From Rhodospirillaceae bacterium (GTDB lineage: Bacteria > Pseudomonadota > Alphaproteobacteria > Rhodospirillales > JABJKH01): DNA of 39,062 nucleotides. Of this stretch, positions 1 to 9,376 are shown piece after piece. The DNA lies in the NCBI GenBank assembly GCA_018660465.1, contig JABJKH010000113.1, positions 1 through 39,062 on the forward strand, written 5' to 3'. The translations under genes were made by a program, and so were the position numbers. Below the pieces are notes generated by a model that did not search any database, was not told the origin of the DNA, and was given only the letters and a program-made list of their open reading frames with translations. Each line of letters starts with the position of its first letter. Position 1 is the stretch's first letter.

Positions 1-64
1 CGGCTTCGACCAGCAGATGACAGGCCTGCTCAAAGGCACCGCCGATGGTAGTCTTTGTGATCAT
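1..64 (-). CDS. prmC: PrmC (HemK) release-factor glutamine methyltransferase, N-terminal fragment
   Basis: Only the first 21 codons lie in the window ([21 protein letters not shown]). The ATG overlaps the prfA stop as ATGA, so translation is probably coupled. The fragment is too short for a motif. The identification rests on position directly after hemA-prfA, the conserved hemA-prfA-prmC(hemK) order, and an N-terminus of the right kind. PrmC methylates the glutamine of the GGQ motif in RF1 and RF2. Any other gene downstream of prfA cannot be formally excluded. Confidence 0.75.
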   Translation of the reverse strand, partial: MITKTTIGGAFEQACHLLVEA

Positions 65-1134
65 GCCATCTCGGACAATTGCGCCGCCTGATCTTCGGCC
101 GTCAGAGCCACGATGATTTCGTCCAGATCGCCATCCATCACTTTATCAAGTTTGTGTAGAGTCAAATTGATGCGGTGATCGGTCACCCGGCCTTGCGGGA
201 AATTATAAGTCCTAATCCGTTCTGAACGATCGCCGGAACCAACTTGGCTCCGACGTGCATCGGCACGTTCGGAATCGCGTTTTGATCGTTCGGCATCATA
301 AAGCCGCGCGCGCATTACGGTCATCGCCTTGGCCTTATTCTTGTGTTGAGATTTTTCGTCCTGACAAATGACGATGATACCGGTCGGAATATGAGTCAGG
401 CGCACGGCACTGTCTGTCGTGTTGACCGATTGCCCCCCGGGTCCACTGGCGCGATAGACATCGACGCGCAGGTCCTTAGGTTCGATATGAATATCCACGT
501 CCTCGACTTCTGGTAACACTGCGACTGTCGCGGCTGAGGTATGAATACGGCCGCTCGATTCTGTCGTCGGCACACGCTGTACCCGGTGCACACCGGATTC
601 GTATTTAAGCCGTGCGAAGACGCTTCGGCCTGTCACCTTAGCGATGGCTTCCTTGAAACCGCCGATGCCAATTTCGTTGACTTCAATCATTTCGAACTTC
701 CAACCGCGCTCTTCCGAAAAACGCTGGTACATGCGAAATAGATCAGCGGCGAACAAAGCGGCTTCATCCCCGCCCGTGCCCGCGCGAATTTCTAAGATGG
801 CGTTCTTTTCATCCGCCTCATCCTTCGGCAGCAACAATATTTTGATGGTGTGTTCCAGTTCCGGAACCTTTGCCGTCGATTCGCTTTTTTCTTCTTCCGC
901 GAGAGCGCGCATTTCGTCGTCGCTGTCCTCATCCGCCATCATGACTTCCAAGTCTTCCAATTCCGCTGTCACATCTCGCCATGAATTAATCGCCTCAACC
1001 ACGCTGGTCAGGTCGGAATATTCCTTGGACATTTTGGCAAAATCTTGTGCCGCCATTGAGCCAGGGTCCGACATCAGGTGCCCCAATTCTTCGTGACGGG
1101 CGACAACCCGGCTTAGTTTTTCGTCCAAGCTCAT
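61..1134 (-). CDS. prfA: Peptide chain release factor 1 (RF1)
   Basis: Cytoplasmic release factor that terminates translation at UAA and UAG. At 357 aa it has normal RF1 length. The GGQ peptidyl-hydrolysis motif is at residues 233-235 ([16 protein letters not shown]). The codon-recognition PxT tripeptide is PTT at residues 189-191, which separates RF1 from RF2 (SPF). The N-terminal helical domain is followed by the PCRF region with [10 protein letters not shown] near residues 119-128. The start ATG overlaps the hemA stop (ATGA) and the stop overlaps the prmC start, so the three genes look translationally coupled. Confidence 0.98.
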   Translation of the reverse strand: MSLDEKLSRVVARHEELGHLMSDPGSMAAQDFAKMSKEYSDLTSVVEAINSWRDVTAELEDLEVMMADEDSDDEMRALAEEEKSESTAKVPELEHTIKILLLPKDEADEKNAILEIRAGTGGDEAALFAADLFRMYQRFSEERGWKFEMIEVNEIGIGGFKEAIAKVTGRSVFARLKYESGVHRVQRVPTTESSGRIHTSAATVAVLPEVEDVDIHIEPKDLRVDVYRASGPGGQSVNTTDSAVRLTHIPTGIIVICQDEKSQHKNKAKAMTVMRARLYDAERSKRDSERADARRSQVGSGDRSERIRTYNFPQGRVTDHRINLTLHKLDKVMDGDLDEIIVALTAEDQAAQLSEMA

Positions 1135-2423
1135 TTATTCTTCTCCTTATTTGGCACGTCTAAATCAAATACTTGGCGCAATACAGCCTCCACGGTGTCC
1201 CAGTCTGGCGTTTCATCACTGCCGTTTTCGGATGCAGCACCCCGTAGCATTAATGACGGCGTATGTAGAAGCCGATTGATCAGAAGACGCGTTGCTTTTT
1301 CCGCATCGCCGCCGGCTTCGGCCAGCACAGTATCGCGATTATCCTCAAACATTTGCCGCAGTTGCACCAGAACCGGCACGGCCACGCGCTCATTTTTGTC
1401 TTTAACAAAGTCAGCCACTTCCTGGCTGATGATCCGTTCCGCCTCAGTGGCTTCCGCCTCACGTCCCGCGCGTCCGTCTTCGGCGACCTTTTCCAGATCA
1501 TGAAGATCATACAAAAAGACTTCTTCCAGGCGTTCGGTGCTTGGTTGAACATCTCCCGGCACACTGGTATCGACGATGAACACGGGCCTGTGACGCCGCT
1601 TGGCAAGGCTTTGCTGCACCATGTCAGATGACAAGGTGTGAGTCCTGGCACCAACAGCAGCAACAACGATATCTGCCTCAACCATCAATCGGCTCAGGTC
1701 ATCAAAGGCCGCAACAGCACAGTCCAATCCCCGCGATACAGCATCAGCTCGTGACGCAGTCGGATGGGTTGCCGTTAAATCTGCCAACCCTGCGCTCTGC
1801 AAAGCCTCCGCAACCATCACCCCCATATCCCCGGCACCAATAATAAGGCCGCTGCACCGCGCCATATCACCGTGCAAGTCACGGGCTGTTTGTACCGCGG
1901 CAGCCGCGATGGAAACCGGGCGCTTGCCGATTTCAGTTTCGCGGCGCACCCGGCGGGCGGCTTCGAACGCGGCTTGCATCAGGGCTTCCAACTCAGAACC
2001 GATAAAGCCGTTTTCACGGGCGATCCTGTGTGCCGCCTTGATCTGGCCCAGCACCTGCGGCTCACCTATAACTTGGCTATCTAATGACGACGCGACATTA
2101 AAAATATGCCGAACTGCGCCTTCATCCCAATGTCGGTAGAGTTGCCCAGATAGCTCAGCATCGCTAATTCCTCCCCGTTCGGCGAGGCAGTTCACGATGG
2201 CATTCTCCGCCTGATCGCTATCTTCATCTAATGTGAGAATTTCCACTCTGTCACAGGTGGACGCGACCAAGGCTTGGGTTAGGCCCTTCTCGCGCAATTT
2301 CTCAAACAAGGCTGGAAGCTCATGATCTTCAGCAAACAAGCGATCACGTAGCCCGAGACTGCTGGACCGATGATTTGCGCCAACCACAAGCGGCCGACCT
2401 TTTGAAAATAAAGAACCGGCCAT
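1131..2423 (-). CDS. hemA: Glutamyl-tRNA reductase (C5 pathway)
   Basis: Reduces glutamyl-tRNA(Glu) with NADPH to glutamate-1-semialdehyde, the first committed step of C5 tetrapyrrole synthesis. The protein is 430 aa from ATG 2423, which lies 7 bp after the hisS stop. The frame is open further upstream but would run into hisS, and family similarity begins at VVGANHRS. The catalytic cysteine is C57 in STCDRVE, where the common form is STCNR. The [14 protein letters not shown] segment follows, and the NADPH-binding GAGDMG is at about 196-201. The gene sits in hisS-hemA-prfA-prmC. Most alphaproteobacteria make ALA with ALA synthase instead, so its presence is notable. Confidence 0.96.
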   Translation of the reverse strand: MAGSLFSKGRPLVVGANHRSSSLGLRDRLFAEDHELPALFEKLREKGLTQALVASTCDRVEILTLDEDSDQAENAIVNCLAERGGISDAELSGQLYRHWDEGAVRHIFNVASSLDSQVIGEPQVLGQIKAAHRIARENGFIGSELEALMQAAFEAARRVRRETEIGKRPVSIAAAAVQTARDLHGDMARCSGLIIGAGDMGVMVAEALQSAGLADLTATHPTASRADAVSRGLDCAVAAFDDLSRLMVEADIVVAAVGARTHTLSSDMVQQSLAKRRHRPVFIVDTSVPGDVQPSTERLEEVFLYDLHDLEKVAEDGRAGREAEATEAERIISQEVADFVKDKNERVAVPVLVQLRQMFEDNRDTVLAEAGGDAEKATRLLINRLLHTPSLMLRGAASENGSDETPDWDTVEAVLRQVFDLDVPNKEKNK

Positions 2424-2430
2424 AGCAACG

Positions 2431-3678
2431 CTAACGGTACTGAGACAAGTGTTCTTCCAGCGATGGCAAAGGGACTTCAGTCTGATCGCCGGATTCCATA
2501 TCACGGACGGTGGCGGCGTCACGGGCCAACTCGTCCTCCCCTAACATTATGACGGTGTGGGCATTCAGCTTGTTGGCGCGTTTCATGCGTTTGCCGACAT
2601 TGCCGGAATATCCTAGCTCAACGGTAAATCCGGCTTTCCGCAATTGATCGGTCAGGGTTAAAGCCTTTGATGCGGCCTCGCCCCCAACGGGCACAATAAC
2701 AATCGGGCGCCCAGCTTCTGGGGCAGCATCACCGACCATCATCGCCAACCGCTCCATCCCCGCAGCCCAGCCAATCCCAGGTGTCGGTGGTCCGCCCATT
2801 TGCTTGACCAAGCCGTCATAGCGCCCGCCCGCAAGCACGGCCCCTTGTGCGCCTAAGGTATCCGTCGTGAATTCAAATGCTGTATGGCAATAGTAGTCTA
2901 AGCCCCTAACCAACCGCGGGTTCATATCGTAGGCAATGCCAAGCGTCTGTAATCCGGAGATCAAGTCATCAAAGAACTGTTTCGATGTGTCATTCAAGCT
3001 GTCCGCAAGCAAAGGCGCGTCTGCGACGATCTCGCGGTCACCTTCGTTCTTGGAATCCAGAATGCGAAGCGGGTTGCGATCAAGCCGTTCGCGACTGTCT
3101 TCCGAAAGACCATCCAAGTGTTTCTGAAAATACGCGACCAGTTTGTCTCGATAGGTCGCTCGGCTTTCCGTATCACCCAACGAATTCAATTCCAGGGTTA
3201 TCTTATCGGTAAGCCCCAAATCATCCAGCAAATGTGCCGCCAGAGAAATAACCTCGACGTCGGCCTGAGCGCTCGGCACGCCCAGCAGTTCAACACCGAT
3301 CTGATGGAACTGACGCTGGCGACCTTTTTGCGGGCGTTCATACCGAAACATTGGGCCGTGATAGAAAAACTTTAATGGCAGGTCGTGAGACAGGCTATTT
3401 GAAATAAACGCCCGGGCGACACCGGCCGTTCCTTCGGGACGCAGCGTAATCGCTTCGCCATCACGGGCTTCAATCGAATACATTTCCTTAGTAACAATAT
3501 CCGACGTATCGCCAAGAGTGCGCGAAAACACCTCGCTGAATTCAAAGATCGGCGTCGCCATTTCTTGAAACCCATAACGACCTGAAATTTCCCGTGCGGT
3601 ATCTTCAACGAAACGCTGACGGCGCTTTTCGTCAGGCAATAGGTCATGGGTGCCCCGAACGGGCTTCAATGAAGACAT
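2431..3678 (-). CDS. hisS: Histidyl-tRNA synthetase
   Basis: Class II aminoacyl-tRNA synthetase that charges tRNA(His), 415 aa. Motif 2 is FRYERPQKGRQRQFHQ from residue 111. The histidine-specific loop is LVRGLDYYCHTAFEF (257-271). Motif 3 is GIGWAAGMERLAMM, after the GGRYDGL segment. The C-terminal anticodon-binding domain starts near 325 (RPIVIVPVGGEA). It starts 15 bp after the ispG stop and ends 7 bp before hemA, so it is internal to one operon. No strong Shine-Dalgarno is visible. Confidence 0.98.
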   Translation of the reverse strand: MSSLKPVRGTHDLLPDEKRRQRFVEDTAREISGRYGFQEMATPIFEFSEVFSRTLGDTSDIVTKEMYSIEARDGEAITLRPEGTAGVARAFISNSLSHDLPLKFFYHGPMFRYERPQKGRQRQFHQIGVELLGVPSAQADVEVISLAAHLLDDLGLTDKITLELNSLGDTESRATYRDKLVAYFQKHLDGLSEDSRERLDRNPLRILDSKNEGDREIVADAPLLADSLNDTSKQFFDDLISGLQTLGIAYDMNPRLVRGLDYYCHTAFEFTTDTLGAQGAVLAGGRYDGLVKQMGGPPTPGIGWAAGMERLAMMVGDAAPEAGRPIVIVPVGGEAASKALTLTDQLRKAGFTVELGYSGNVGKRMKRANKLNAHTVIMLGEDELARDAATVRDMESGDQTEVPLPSLEEHLSQYR

Positions 3679-3693
3679 ATAGATGGAGCCCAG

Positions 3694-4950
3694 CTATTGA
3701 GCCGCAGCAGACGGGGCGGTTTCGTCCCCATACCGCTTGGCCACATAGTCATCGACAATGACCTGAAATTCTTCGGCAATCTTAGGCCCGCGGAGGGTTT
3801 TAACTTTTTTACCATCGATAAAGACGGGCGCTGACGGTTCTTCCCCCGTCCCCGGTAAACTGATGCCGATATCCGCATGCTTGCTTTCCCCAGGCCCATT
3901 CACAATGCAGCCCATGACAGCGAGGTTCAGATTTTCAACGCCGGTATATTGCTCACGCCAGATCGGCATTTTCTCGCGAACATAGGTTTGAATTTTATCC
4001 GCCAAATGCTGGAAGACTGTGCTGGTCGTGCGTCCACATCCGGGACACGCTGTTACCAGCGGCATAAAGGCACGAAGCCCCATGGTTTGAAGAATCTGCT
4101 GGGCAACGATGACTTCTTCGGTACGGTCGCCGCCGGGGGCCGGTGTCAGAGATACACGAATGGTGTCGCCAATGCCTTCTTGCAGCAGGACACCCAAGGC
4201 CGCCGTTGATGCAACAATTCCCTTCGATCCCATCCCGGCTTCCGTGAGACCCAAATGCAGAGCATAGTCGCCGCGCGCCGCTAAATTCCGATAGACAGTG
4301 ATCAGGCTTTGGACCTCGCTCACCTTGCACGACAGAATAATTTTATCCCGAGACATGCCCAGGTCTTCGGCCCGAGCCGCACTCATCAGTGCTGATTGAA
4401 CGAGGGCTTCTTGGGTAATTTCGGAAGCTTCCAGCGGATTGTCAGACTTGGCATTTTCATCCATCAAGTGGATCACGAGTTCCTGATCCAAACTGCCCCA
4501 GTTAACGCCAATCCGTACCGGCTTGTTATATTTTTGGGCGACGTCGATCATGGTCGAAAACTGAACATCTTTCTTTTCGCGAAAGCCTACATTACCGGGA
4601 TTAATTCGGTACTTCGCCAGCGCTTCGGCACAGGCTGGGTACTTTGTCAGAAGCGTGTGACCGATGTAGTGGAAATCGCCCACCAACGGCACATCGATCC
4701 CTTGGGCGTCCAGTTTTTCCCGGATATAAGGAACAGCCTTGGCGGCGTCTTCCCGGTCAACGGTAATGCGGACGACTTCAGACCCTGCCTCGGCAAGGGC
4801 CGCGACCTGCGCCGCGGTTCCTTCGGCGTCGGCTGTATCCGTATTGGTCATCGACTGAACCATGATGGGCGCATCGCCCCCAACGGTTACGTTATCGATC
4901 TTTACCGGGACGCTTGTACGCCGAGCAGCGGTCAAATTTGTCGTAGACAT
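3694..4950 (-). CDS. ispG: 4-hydroxy-3-methylbut-2-en-1-yl diphosphate synthase
   Basis: [4Fe-4S] enzyme of the MEP isoprenoid pathway that converts MEcPP to HMBPP. The protein is 418 aa. The TIM-barrel opening VQSMTNTDT (31-39) is present. The cluster ligands are C302 and C305 in [10 protein letters not shown] and C348 in [11 protein letters not shown], with the conserved fourth ligand E355. It begins 27 bp after rodZ behind a good AAGGA ribosome site. The rodZ-ispG-hisS order is common in Proteobacteria. Confidence 0.98.
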   Translation of the reverse strand: MSTTNLTAARRTSVPVKIDNVTVGGDAPIMVQSMTNTDTADAEGTAAQVAALAEAGSEVVRITVDREDAAKAVPYIREKLDAQGIDVPLVGDFHYIGHTLLTKYPACAEALAKYRINPGNVGFREKKDVQFSTMIDVAQKYNKPVRIGVNWGSLDQELVIHLMDENAKSDNPLEASEITQEALVQSALMSAARAEDLGMSRDKIILSCKVSEVQSLITVYRNLAARGDYALHLGLTEAGMGSKGIVASTAALGVLLQEGIGDTIRVSLTPAPGGDRTEEVIVAQQILQTMGLRAFMPLVTACPGCGRTTSTVFQHLADKIQTYVREKMPIWREQYTGVENLNLAVMGCIVNGPGESKHADIGISLPGTGEEPSAPVFIDGKKVKTLRGPKIAEEFQVIVDDYVAKRYGDETAPSAAAQ

Positions 4951-4977
4951 GATCTTAGTCCTTAAAAGAGCTTCAAC

Positions 4978-6318
4978 TTACGGCGCAACAGCTTTGCCTT
5001 CGCGCAGTCGGTCGGCATCTAAAGCAACGCTTCTGAGTACAGCACCAACAGCACCAATGGCAGGAACTGTTTCACCGTCCACTGATATTTCCAAAGCTCC
5101 CGCATTGCCAGCCTGCAACGTTAGGCCAGGGCGGTTGGGAACACGATAGGTTTCACCAGCACGGAGCAATTTGCGCGTAAGTAATTTATTAGACCCACCA
5201 TCACGAATAAGAATCCAACTGTCATCCTTGGCGCGAACCAGTATGCGGGACTTGCCTTCCGCCGGTGGTACCGTCGCAACTTGAGGAGCGGGTGCAACTT
5301 GGGGGGCAGGCGCAGCTTGGGGTGCTGGCGCGGCTTGGGGTGCTGGCGCGGCTTGGGGTGCTGGCTTTTTAATCTCAGGGGATTGTTCCGCGACTGGCTC
5401 TGCGGTCGGGCGAGGCGTTTCCTCAGTCTTTGTTTTTGCACCGTTTGTTTGAGGGGCGGGCTCTGCCGTCGGTGTATCGGTTGCAGAACGATTAGTCTCG
5501 ACCCGAGGACTTGCTTCTTTGGGTGGCACGACCGCAGGGGCTGCGTTTGCCGTAGGCGTTTCAGGCACCTTCGCCACTTCTTTTTTCTCGACCTTTTTCT
5601 CGACCTTTTTCTCTACTTCTTTTTTTATCGCAGCAGCGGAAACCGGCGTATCGGCTGGCTTCATTTTCTCAGGTACGACAGGACCACCGGCTGAAGTTTC
5701 AATATCAGCGGGCGCAGGTTCCACTTTATCCTGCGGCTTATTTTCTGGTTTATTCATGGGCGCATCGGCTGCGGTTGCAGAAACAGGCGATGAGTTTTTC
5801 TCAGGCTCTACCGCTTCCTTTTTCCCAACGCCCGTCCCTTCGTCCGTCCCATCACTCTTCTCTTTTCCGGCCATGGATGCGAGACGGTCCGGTATGGGGG
5901 ACACCAAGTTCGTTAAAAAACCATCCTGCGTAGAACTCACATACCAGCCGCCGTAGGCCAAAATTGCGACAACAACGCCAATGAATAAAATTGCGCCACC
6001 CGGAACGCTGTTCTCAGGTATGGGAGACGGGAAAACCAACCGGGATGAATCTCCGCCGCCGGACGATTCCACTTTGTAACGCCGAACGACCTCTTCGCTA
6101 TCGAGGCCAAGGTGTTCTGAATATGCGCGGATAAATCCGATTGCGTAAGCGTTTCCGGGAAGGTCGTTGTAACGACCGTCTTCAATCGCTTCGAGATACA
6201 ACAGACGAACACGAAGAATGTGCGAAACGTCTCGCAAGTCTTCATCACGTCTAAGGCGTGACGCCCGCAACAACGTGCCAACAGTATTTTCGTTGCCGTT
6301 TTCTGTTTCGCCACTCAT
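4978..6318 (-). CDS. rodZ: RodZ-like cytoskeletal/HTH membrane protein
   Basis: Membrane-anchored protein that links the MreB cytoskeleton to elongation in known RodZ proteins. Residues 10-85 form the HTH_25 domain (LLRASRLRRDEDL; GFIRAYSEHLGLD). A single transmembrane segment lies at about 108-128 (AILFIGVVVAILAYGGWYVS). Residues 135-345 are a long Pro/Ala/Lys/Glu-rich periplasmic linker containing tandem APAPQA repeats. The last ~95 residues are the DUF4115 beta domain (ILVRAKDDSWILIRDG). At 446 aa it is longer than E. coli RodZ because of the linker. First gene of the operon that continues into ispG. Confidence 0.9.
   Translation of the reverse strand: MSGETENGNENTVGTLLRASRLRRDEDLRDVSHILRVRLLYLEAIEDGRYNDLPGNAYAIGFIRAYSEHLGLDSEEVVRRYKVESSGGGDSSRLVFPSPIPENSVPGGAILFIGVVVAILAYGGWYVSSTQDGFLTNLVSPIPDRLASMAGKEKSDGTDEGTGVGKKEAVEPEKNSSPVSATAADAPMNKPENKPQDKVEPAPADIETSAGGPVVPEKMKPADTPVSAAAIKKEVEKKVEKKVEKKEVAKVPETPTANAAPAVVPPKEASPRVETNRSATDTPTAEPAPQTNGAKTKTEETPRPTAEPVAEQSPEIKKPAPQAAPAPQAAPAPQAAPAPQVAPAPQVATVPPAEGKSRILVRAKDDSWILIRDGGSNKLLTRKLLRAGETYRVPNRPGLTLQAGNAGALEISVDGETVPAIGAVGAVLRSVALDADRLREGKAVAP
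5274..5363. repeat. 18-bp tandem repeat inside rodZ linker
   Basis: Three near-identical 18-bp units (GCGCGGCTTGGGGTGCTG type, plus-strand reading) with two more diverged copies next to them. They encode repeated PAPQAA/PAPQVA hexapeptides. The unit keeps frame, so copy-number change by slippage would only alter the length of the periplasmic linker. Confidence 0.85.
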
Positions 6319-6394
6319 ACCAAAAACCCGAGGTATCTCATATTAATCCATCAAAAACTTAGCTAACCCATTATAAATATAGAAAATTTCTTAA

Positions 6395-6410
6395 CCGAAG
6401 CTTTCTTCGG
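6395..6410. terminator. Small perfect stem-loop upstream of rodZ
   Basis: CCGAAG-CTTT-CTTCGG: a 6-bp perfect stem with a 4-nt loop. Read on the minus strand it is followed by TTAAGAAATTTTC, a poor U-tract. It could end the lysC transcript or sit in the rodZ promoter region. The role is inferred. Confidence 0.35.
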
Positions 6411-6496
6411 TCAGAAGAATTCACAACACTCAACGCGCGCCAACCACACATAGTGACGCGCAATATCAATTTAGGTCCCTAATTTAGCAGGTCGCG

Positions 6497-6530
6497 GGCT
6501 TGATTTATCCGCCGCATCCCGAATCAAGCC
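6497..6530. repeat. 9-bp inverted repeat downstream of lysC
   Basis: GGCTTGATT (6497-6505) and AATCAAGCC (6522-6530) are perfectly complementary with a 16-nt loop. The element lies about 115 nt past the lysC stop in the direction of transcription. There is no U-run, so a rho-independent terminator is not proven. Confidence 0.4.
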
Positions 6531-6643
6531 TGCTGCAGTCTGACGGAATCTCTTGAAGTTTCAAGCGATAAACACATGAAACTTAAATTATGACTCCATG
6601 TAAATACCGCAACAACTTCCGCAGTTACAATGTAGTGCAGGCG

Positions 6644-7864
6644 TCAGTCCGCATCAAGCCCATAAGCACTATGCAGCGCCCGGAGCGCGAGCTCGGTATA
6701 TTCCTCCGCCACCAAGACACTGACTTTGATTTCAGATGTCGAGATAACTTGGATATTTATGCCCTTTTCCGCCAGGGTTTTAAACATCATCCCGGCCACA
6801 CCGGCATGGCTGCGCATGCCAACACCGACGACAGAAATTTTCACCACATCCGGGTCAGAATTAAGGGATTTAAAACCCAATTCTTCCTGTCTTTGCTGCA
6901 GGGTTTCTATCGCCTTGTTCAGGTCTTCCTTGGGCAGCGTAAAGGTAATATCTGTCGCTTGCTGATCGGCTGAAACGTTCTGTACAATCATATCGACGTT
7001 GATATTCGCATCTGCCAAAGGCCCAAAAATACCAGCAGCTTGACCCGGCCTATCGGCGACTGACGATAGGGTGATTTTTGCATCATCCCGGCTATAGGCG
7101 ATGCCGCTAACCATTTCTTTTTCCACGATCTCTTCCTCATCAACGACTAGGGTCCCGGGCACATCGGCAAAGCTCGTTAGAACCTGTAGGCGGACCCCAC
7201 ATTTCATGGCCAATTCCACGGAACGGGTCTGCAGGACCTTAGCTCCGAGGGACGCCATTTCCAACATTTCCTCATAGGTGATTTTATTCAATTTCCGTGC
7301 CGCCGAAACTATTCTCGGGTCCGACGTATAAATCCCATCAACATCGGTGTAGATGTCACATTGGTCGGCCTTCAACGCAGCCGCCAAAGCGACGGCACTC
7401 GTGTCAGACCCGCCACGTCCCAATGTTGTGATCCGGTTGTCCGGGCCCAATCCCTGAAATCCAGCAACCACACAAACTTCGCCAGCATCCAAGCGCTTGT
7501 GCATTTCTTCGGTTTCGATGGACTGAATACGCGCCCTACCGTGTGCGCCATCCGTATGGATTGGAATTTGCCAACCCAGCCAAGACCGGGCGGAAACGCC
7601 AAGCTCTTGCAACGCTAGCGCTAAAAGCCCCGTCGTCACCTGCTCACCGGTCGATACAACGGAATCGTATTCACGGGCATCGTGCAGGGCCGTGATCTCG
7701 CTGACATATTCCACCAGCTTGTTGGTCACACCGGACATAGCGGAAAGCACGACGGCAACTTGGTTACCCGCATCAACTTCTTTTTTGGCGCGCAGAGCCG
7801 CGGCCTTAATCCGATCAATGTCGGCGACCGAGGTCCCACCAAATTTTTGCACAATCAAGGCCAT
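6644..7864 (-). CDS. lysC: Aspartate kinase
   Basis: Phosphorylates aspartate, the first step to lysine, threonine and methionine. The start ATG 7864 gives 406 aa (MALIVQKFGGTSV). The frame stays open upstream, but that part runs across the divergent promoter and into ubiG. The catalytic KFGGTS motif is at 7-12, and GRGGSDTSAVALAAAL is in the kinase domain. Two ACT domains fill about 265-406 (ITLSSVADRPGQAAGIFGPL; VGVGMRSHAGVAGMMF), so allosteric feedback by lysine and/or threonine is expected. Transcribed divergently from ubiG. Confidence 0.97.
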   Translation of the reverse strand: MALIVQKFGGTSVADIDRIKAAALRAKKEVDAGNQVAVVLSAMSGVTNKLVEYVSEITALHDAREYDSVVSTGEQVTTGLLALALQELGVSARSWLGWQIPIHTDGAHGRARIQSIETEEMHKRLDAGEVCVVAGFQGLGPDNRITTLGRGGSDTSAVALAAALKADQCDIYTDVDGIYTSDPRIVSAARKLNKITYEEMLEMASLGAKVLQTRSVELAMKCGVRLQVLTSFADVPGTLVVDEEEIVEKEMVSGIAYSRDDAKITLSSVADRPGQAAGIFGPLADANINVDMIVQNVSADQQATDITFTLPKEDLNKAIETLQQRQEELGFKSLNSDPDVVKISVVGVGMRSHAGVAGMMFKTLAEKGINIQVISTSEIKVSVLVAEEYTELALRALHSAYGLDAD

Positions 7865-7961
7865 TAAAAACGTCTCATAAATAATTGGAACTTCTGCATC
7901 GAACATGTTGCAGCCAAACGGGCGCGCATACATACTCTCATCGATTAACAGAGGCAACCCT

Positions 7962-8729
7962 ATGACAGCATCGACGGAAGCATCCAAATCCCCTCCTGAC
8001 AGTACGGCAGATGCGGAAGAAATCGCCCGCTTTGCGGCCATCGCAGATACGTGGTGGGACGCAACAGGAAAGTTCCGCCCGCTGCATAAGCTGAATCCGA
8101 CCCGGATCGAATTTATCCGTGACCATGTCGCAGCACATTTTGGCAGAGACATCACCACCGACCGACCCTTCGAGGGACTGACGTTTCTGGATGTCGGCTG
8201 CGGTGGGGGGCTGGTATGTGAGCCACTCTGTCGCTTAGGTGGAACCGTCACCGGCATCGATGCGGCGGAGGAAAGTCTTGGCGTCGCCCGCCATCACGCG
8301 GAACAAGGCGGACTTAATATCACCTATCGCCGCGCCCTGCCTGAAGAAATATTAGAAGAAGGCAGCCGGTTCGACGTGATCATCAACATGGAAGTAGTCG
8401 AACACGTCACCGATATGGATATCTTCTTGGATATTTGCGGGCAGTTGGTCAAGCCGGGGGGCGTCATGGCGGCATCCACCATCAACCGCACCCTAAAATC
8501 CCTGGCCCTGGCAAAAATTGGTGCGGAATATATTCTGCGTTGGGTTCCGGCGGGAACCCATGATTGGCGAAAGTTTGTTAAGCCGTCTGAACTGGCGCAA
8601 GGTCTCCGCCCGCCCGGGATCGAATTTCAAGATATCAAAGGAATGAGCTACAGCCCCATTACTGACGAATGGCGCTTAAGCTCTGATTTGGATGTAAATT
8701 ATTTGGTTTTCGCCACAAAGAGCAACTAG
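7962..8729 (+). CDS. ubiG: Ubiquinone biosynthesis O-methyltransferase UbiG
   Basis: SAM-dependent enzyme that performs both O-methylations of ubiquinone synthesis, 255 aa. The start ATG 7962 has an AGAGG box 7 nt before it and gives the usual N-terminus ([24 protein letters not shown]). SAM motif I is [10 protein letters not shown] (75-84), and [10 protein letters not shown] is motif post-II. C-terminal residues such as [16 protein letters not shown] are typical of UbiG. Convergent with the DUF1178 gene (9-bp gap) and divergent from lysC. Confidence 0.96.
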   Translation: MTASTEASKSPPDSTADAEEIARFAAIADTWWDATGKFRPLHKLNPTRIEFIRDHVAAHFGRDITTDRPFEGLTFLDVGCGGGLVCEPLCRLGGTVTGIDAAEESLGVARHHAEQGGLNITYRRALPEEILEEGSRFDVIINMEVVEHVTDMDIFLDICGQLVKPGGVMAASTINRTLKSLALAKIGAEYILRWVPAGTHDWRKFVKPSELAQGLRPPGIEFQDIKGMSYSPITDEWRLSSDLDVNYLVFATKSN

Positions 8730-8738
8730 ATGTAGATG

Positions 8739-9263
8739 TTAGCTGTTCTTGCGGGGGCCCGTCGGCAGTCGAAAGACGTCAATTCCCTCTTCGTCCAATT
8801 CCGATGCTTCTTGTTCGGTAGCGACACCACGAATGCCGCGTTCTTCTGTTTCGCCGTAATGAATGCGCCGGGCCTCATCGACAAACTTATCACCAACGTC
8901 ATCGGTGGTTTCTTCAATCTGGTCACGCAACTTGCCAACGGCACGAAGAATTTGCTCCGCCACTTCGCGGGCACGAACTTCAGCTGCTTGATCGCTTGGT
9001 TGATCGCTTGGTTGATTGCTTGGTTGATTGCTTGGTTGATTGCTTGGTTGATTGCTGGCCTTAGTTTCAGCCGGCTCCCGAACGACACTTTTCTGGCGCG
9101 ACGTCACCACGTTGGGTGCCATTGGCGCCTTCATCACGTGGACGTCGCCGCAGTACGGGCATTCCACATCGCCTGCGGCACCTTGCTGCTCGAAAGAATC
9201 GCTGCTGCGAAACCAAGCCTCAAATTCGTGGGCGTTTGAACAGGTGAGTTGAAAAACGATCAT
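8739..9263 (-). CDS. DUF1178 family protein with SNQP tandem repeat
   Basis: Alphaproteobacterial DUF1178 protein of unknown function, 174 aa. It opens MIVFQLTCSNAHEFEAWF, with a paired-cysteine zinc-ribbon-like CPYCG near residue 36 and the C8 partner region. The C-terminal half (AREVAEQILRAVGKLRDQIE...VDEARRIHYGETEERGIRG) is the conserved signature. Between the halves lies a run of SNQP/SDQP tetrapeptides (about residues 69-90) made by a 12-bp DNA repeat, which is not typical of the family. It may bind metal through the cysteines, but no function is established. Confidence 0.9.
   Translation of the reverse strand: MIVFQLTCSNAHEFEAWFRSSDSFEQQGAAGDVECPYCGDVHVMKAPMAPNVVTSRQKSVVREPAETKASNQPSNQPSNQPSNQPSDQPSDQAAEVRAREVAEQILRAVGKLRDQIEETTDDVGDKFVDEARRIHYGETEERGIRGVATEQEASELDEEGIDVFRLPTGPRKNS
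8985..9058. repeat. 12-bp tandem repeat (about 6 copies) in DUF1178 gene
   Basis: Units read TGATYGCTTGGT on the plus strand, about 5.7 copies. The last three to four are identical and the first two differ only at one C/T position. Each unit adds the tetrapeptide SNQP (or SDQP) in the minus-strand gene. Near-perfect identity suggests recent expansion by slippage. Confidence 0.93.
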
Positions 9264-9376
9264 TTCATTTTGCCGTTAACTTCTATAACAAGAGCCCTTT
9301 ATATTAACTTACAGGCATTTTTCCAACCCTATGTGAGATTCAGTTAAGAATTCGCAAATTTAGCGCAGAAACAGCC

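Larger units (their letters stand above)
6319..6643. other. Intergenic region between rodZ start and lysC stop
   Basis: 325 bp, AT-rich near rodZ, with no convincing gene. It should hold the rodZ-operon promoter (minus) and the lysC transcript end (minus). A TATAAT-like box on the minus strand (6370-6375) lies about 50 nt before the rodZ ATG, without a good -35. Two inverted repeats are described separately. Confidence 0.6.

Noticed and set aside
1131-2522. hemA start at 2522 (33 extra codons)
   Set aside because: That part overlaps the hisS end and lacks family similarity. ATG 2423 fits the family start and the operon spacing.
6319-6643. A possible small RNA or tRNA between rodZ and lysC
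   Set aside because: Short inverted repeats are present, but no cloverleaf, CCA-like end or conserved RNA motif could be recognised.
8736-9239. Plus-strand and other antisense frames of the DUF1178 repeat giving LIAWLIAW and INQAINQA runs
   Set aside because: These are products of the 12-bp repeat read in other frames, not proteins of their own.
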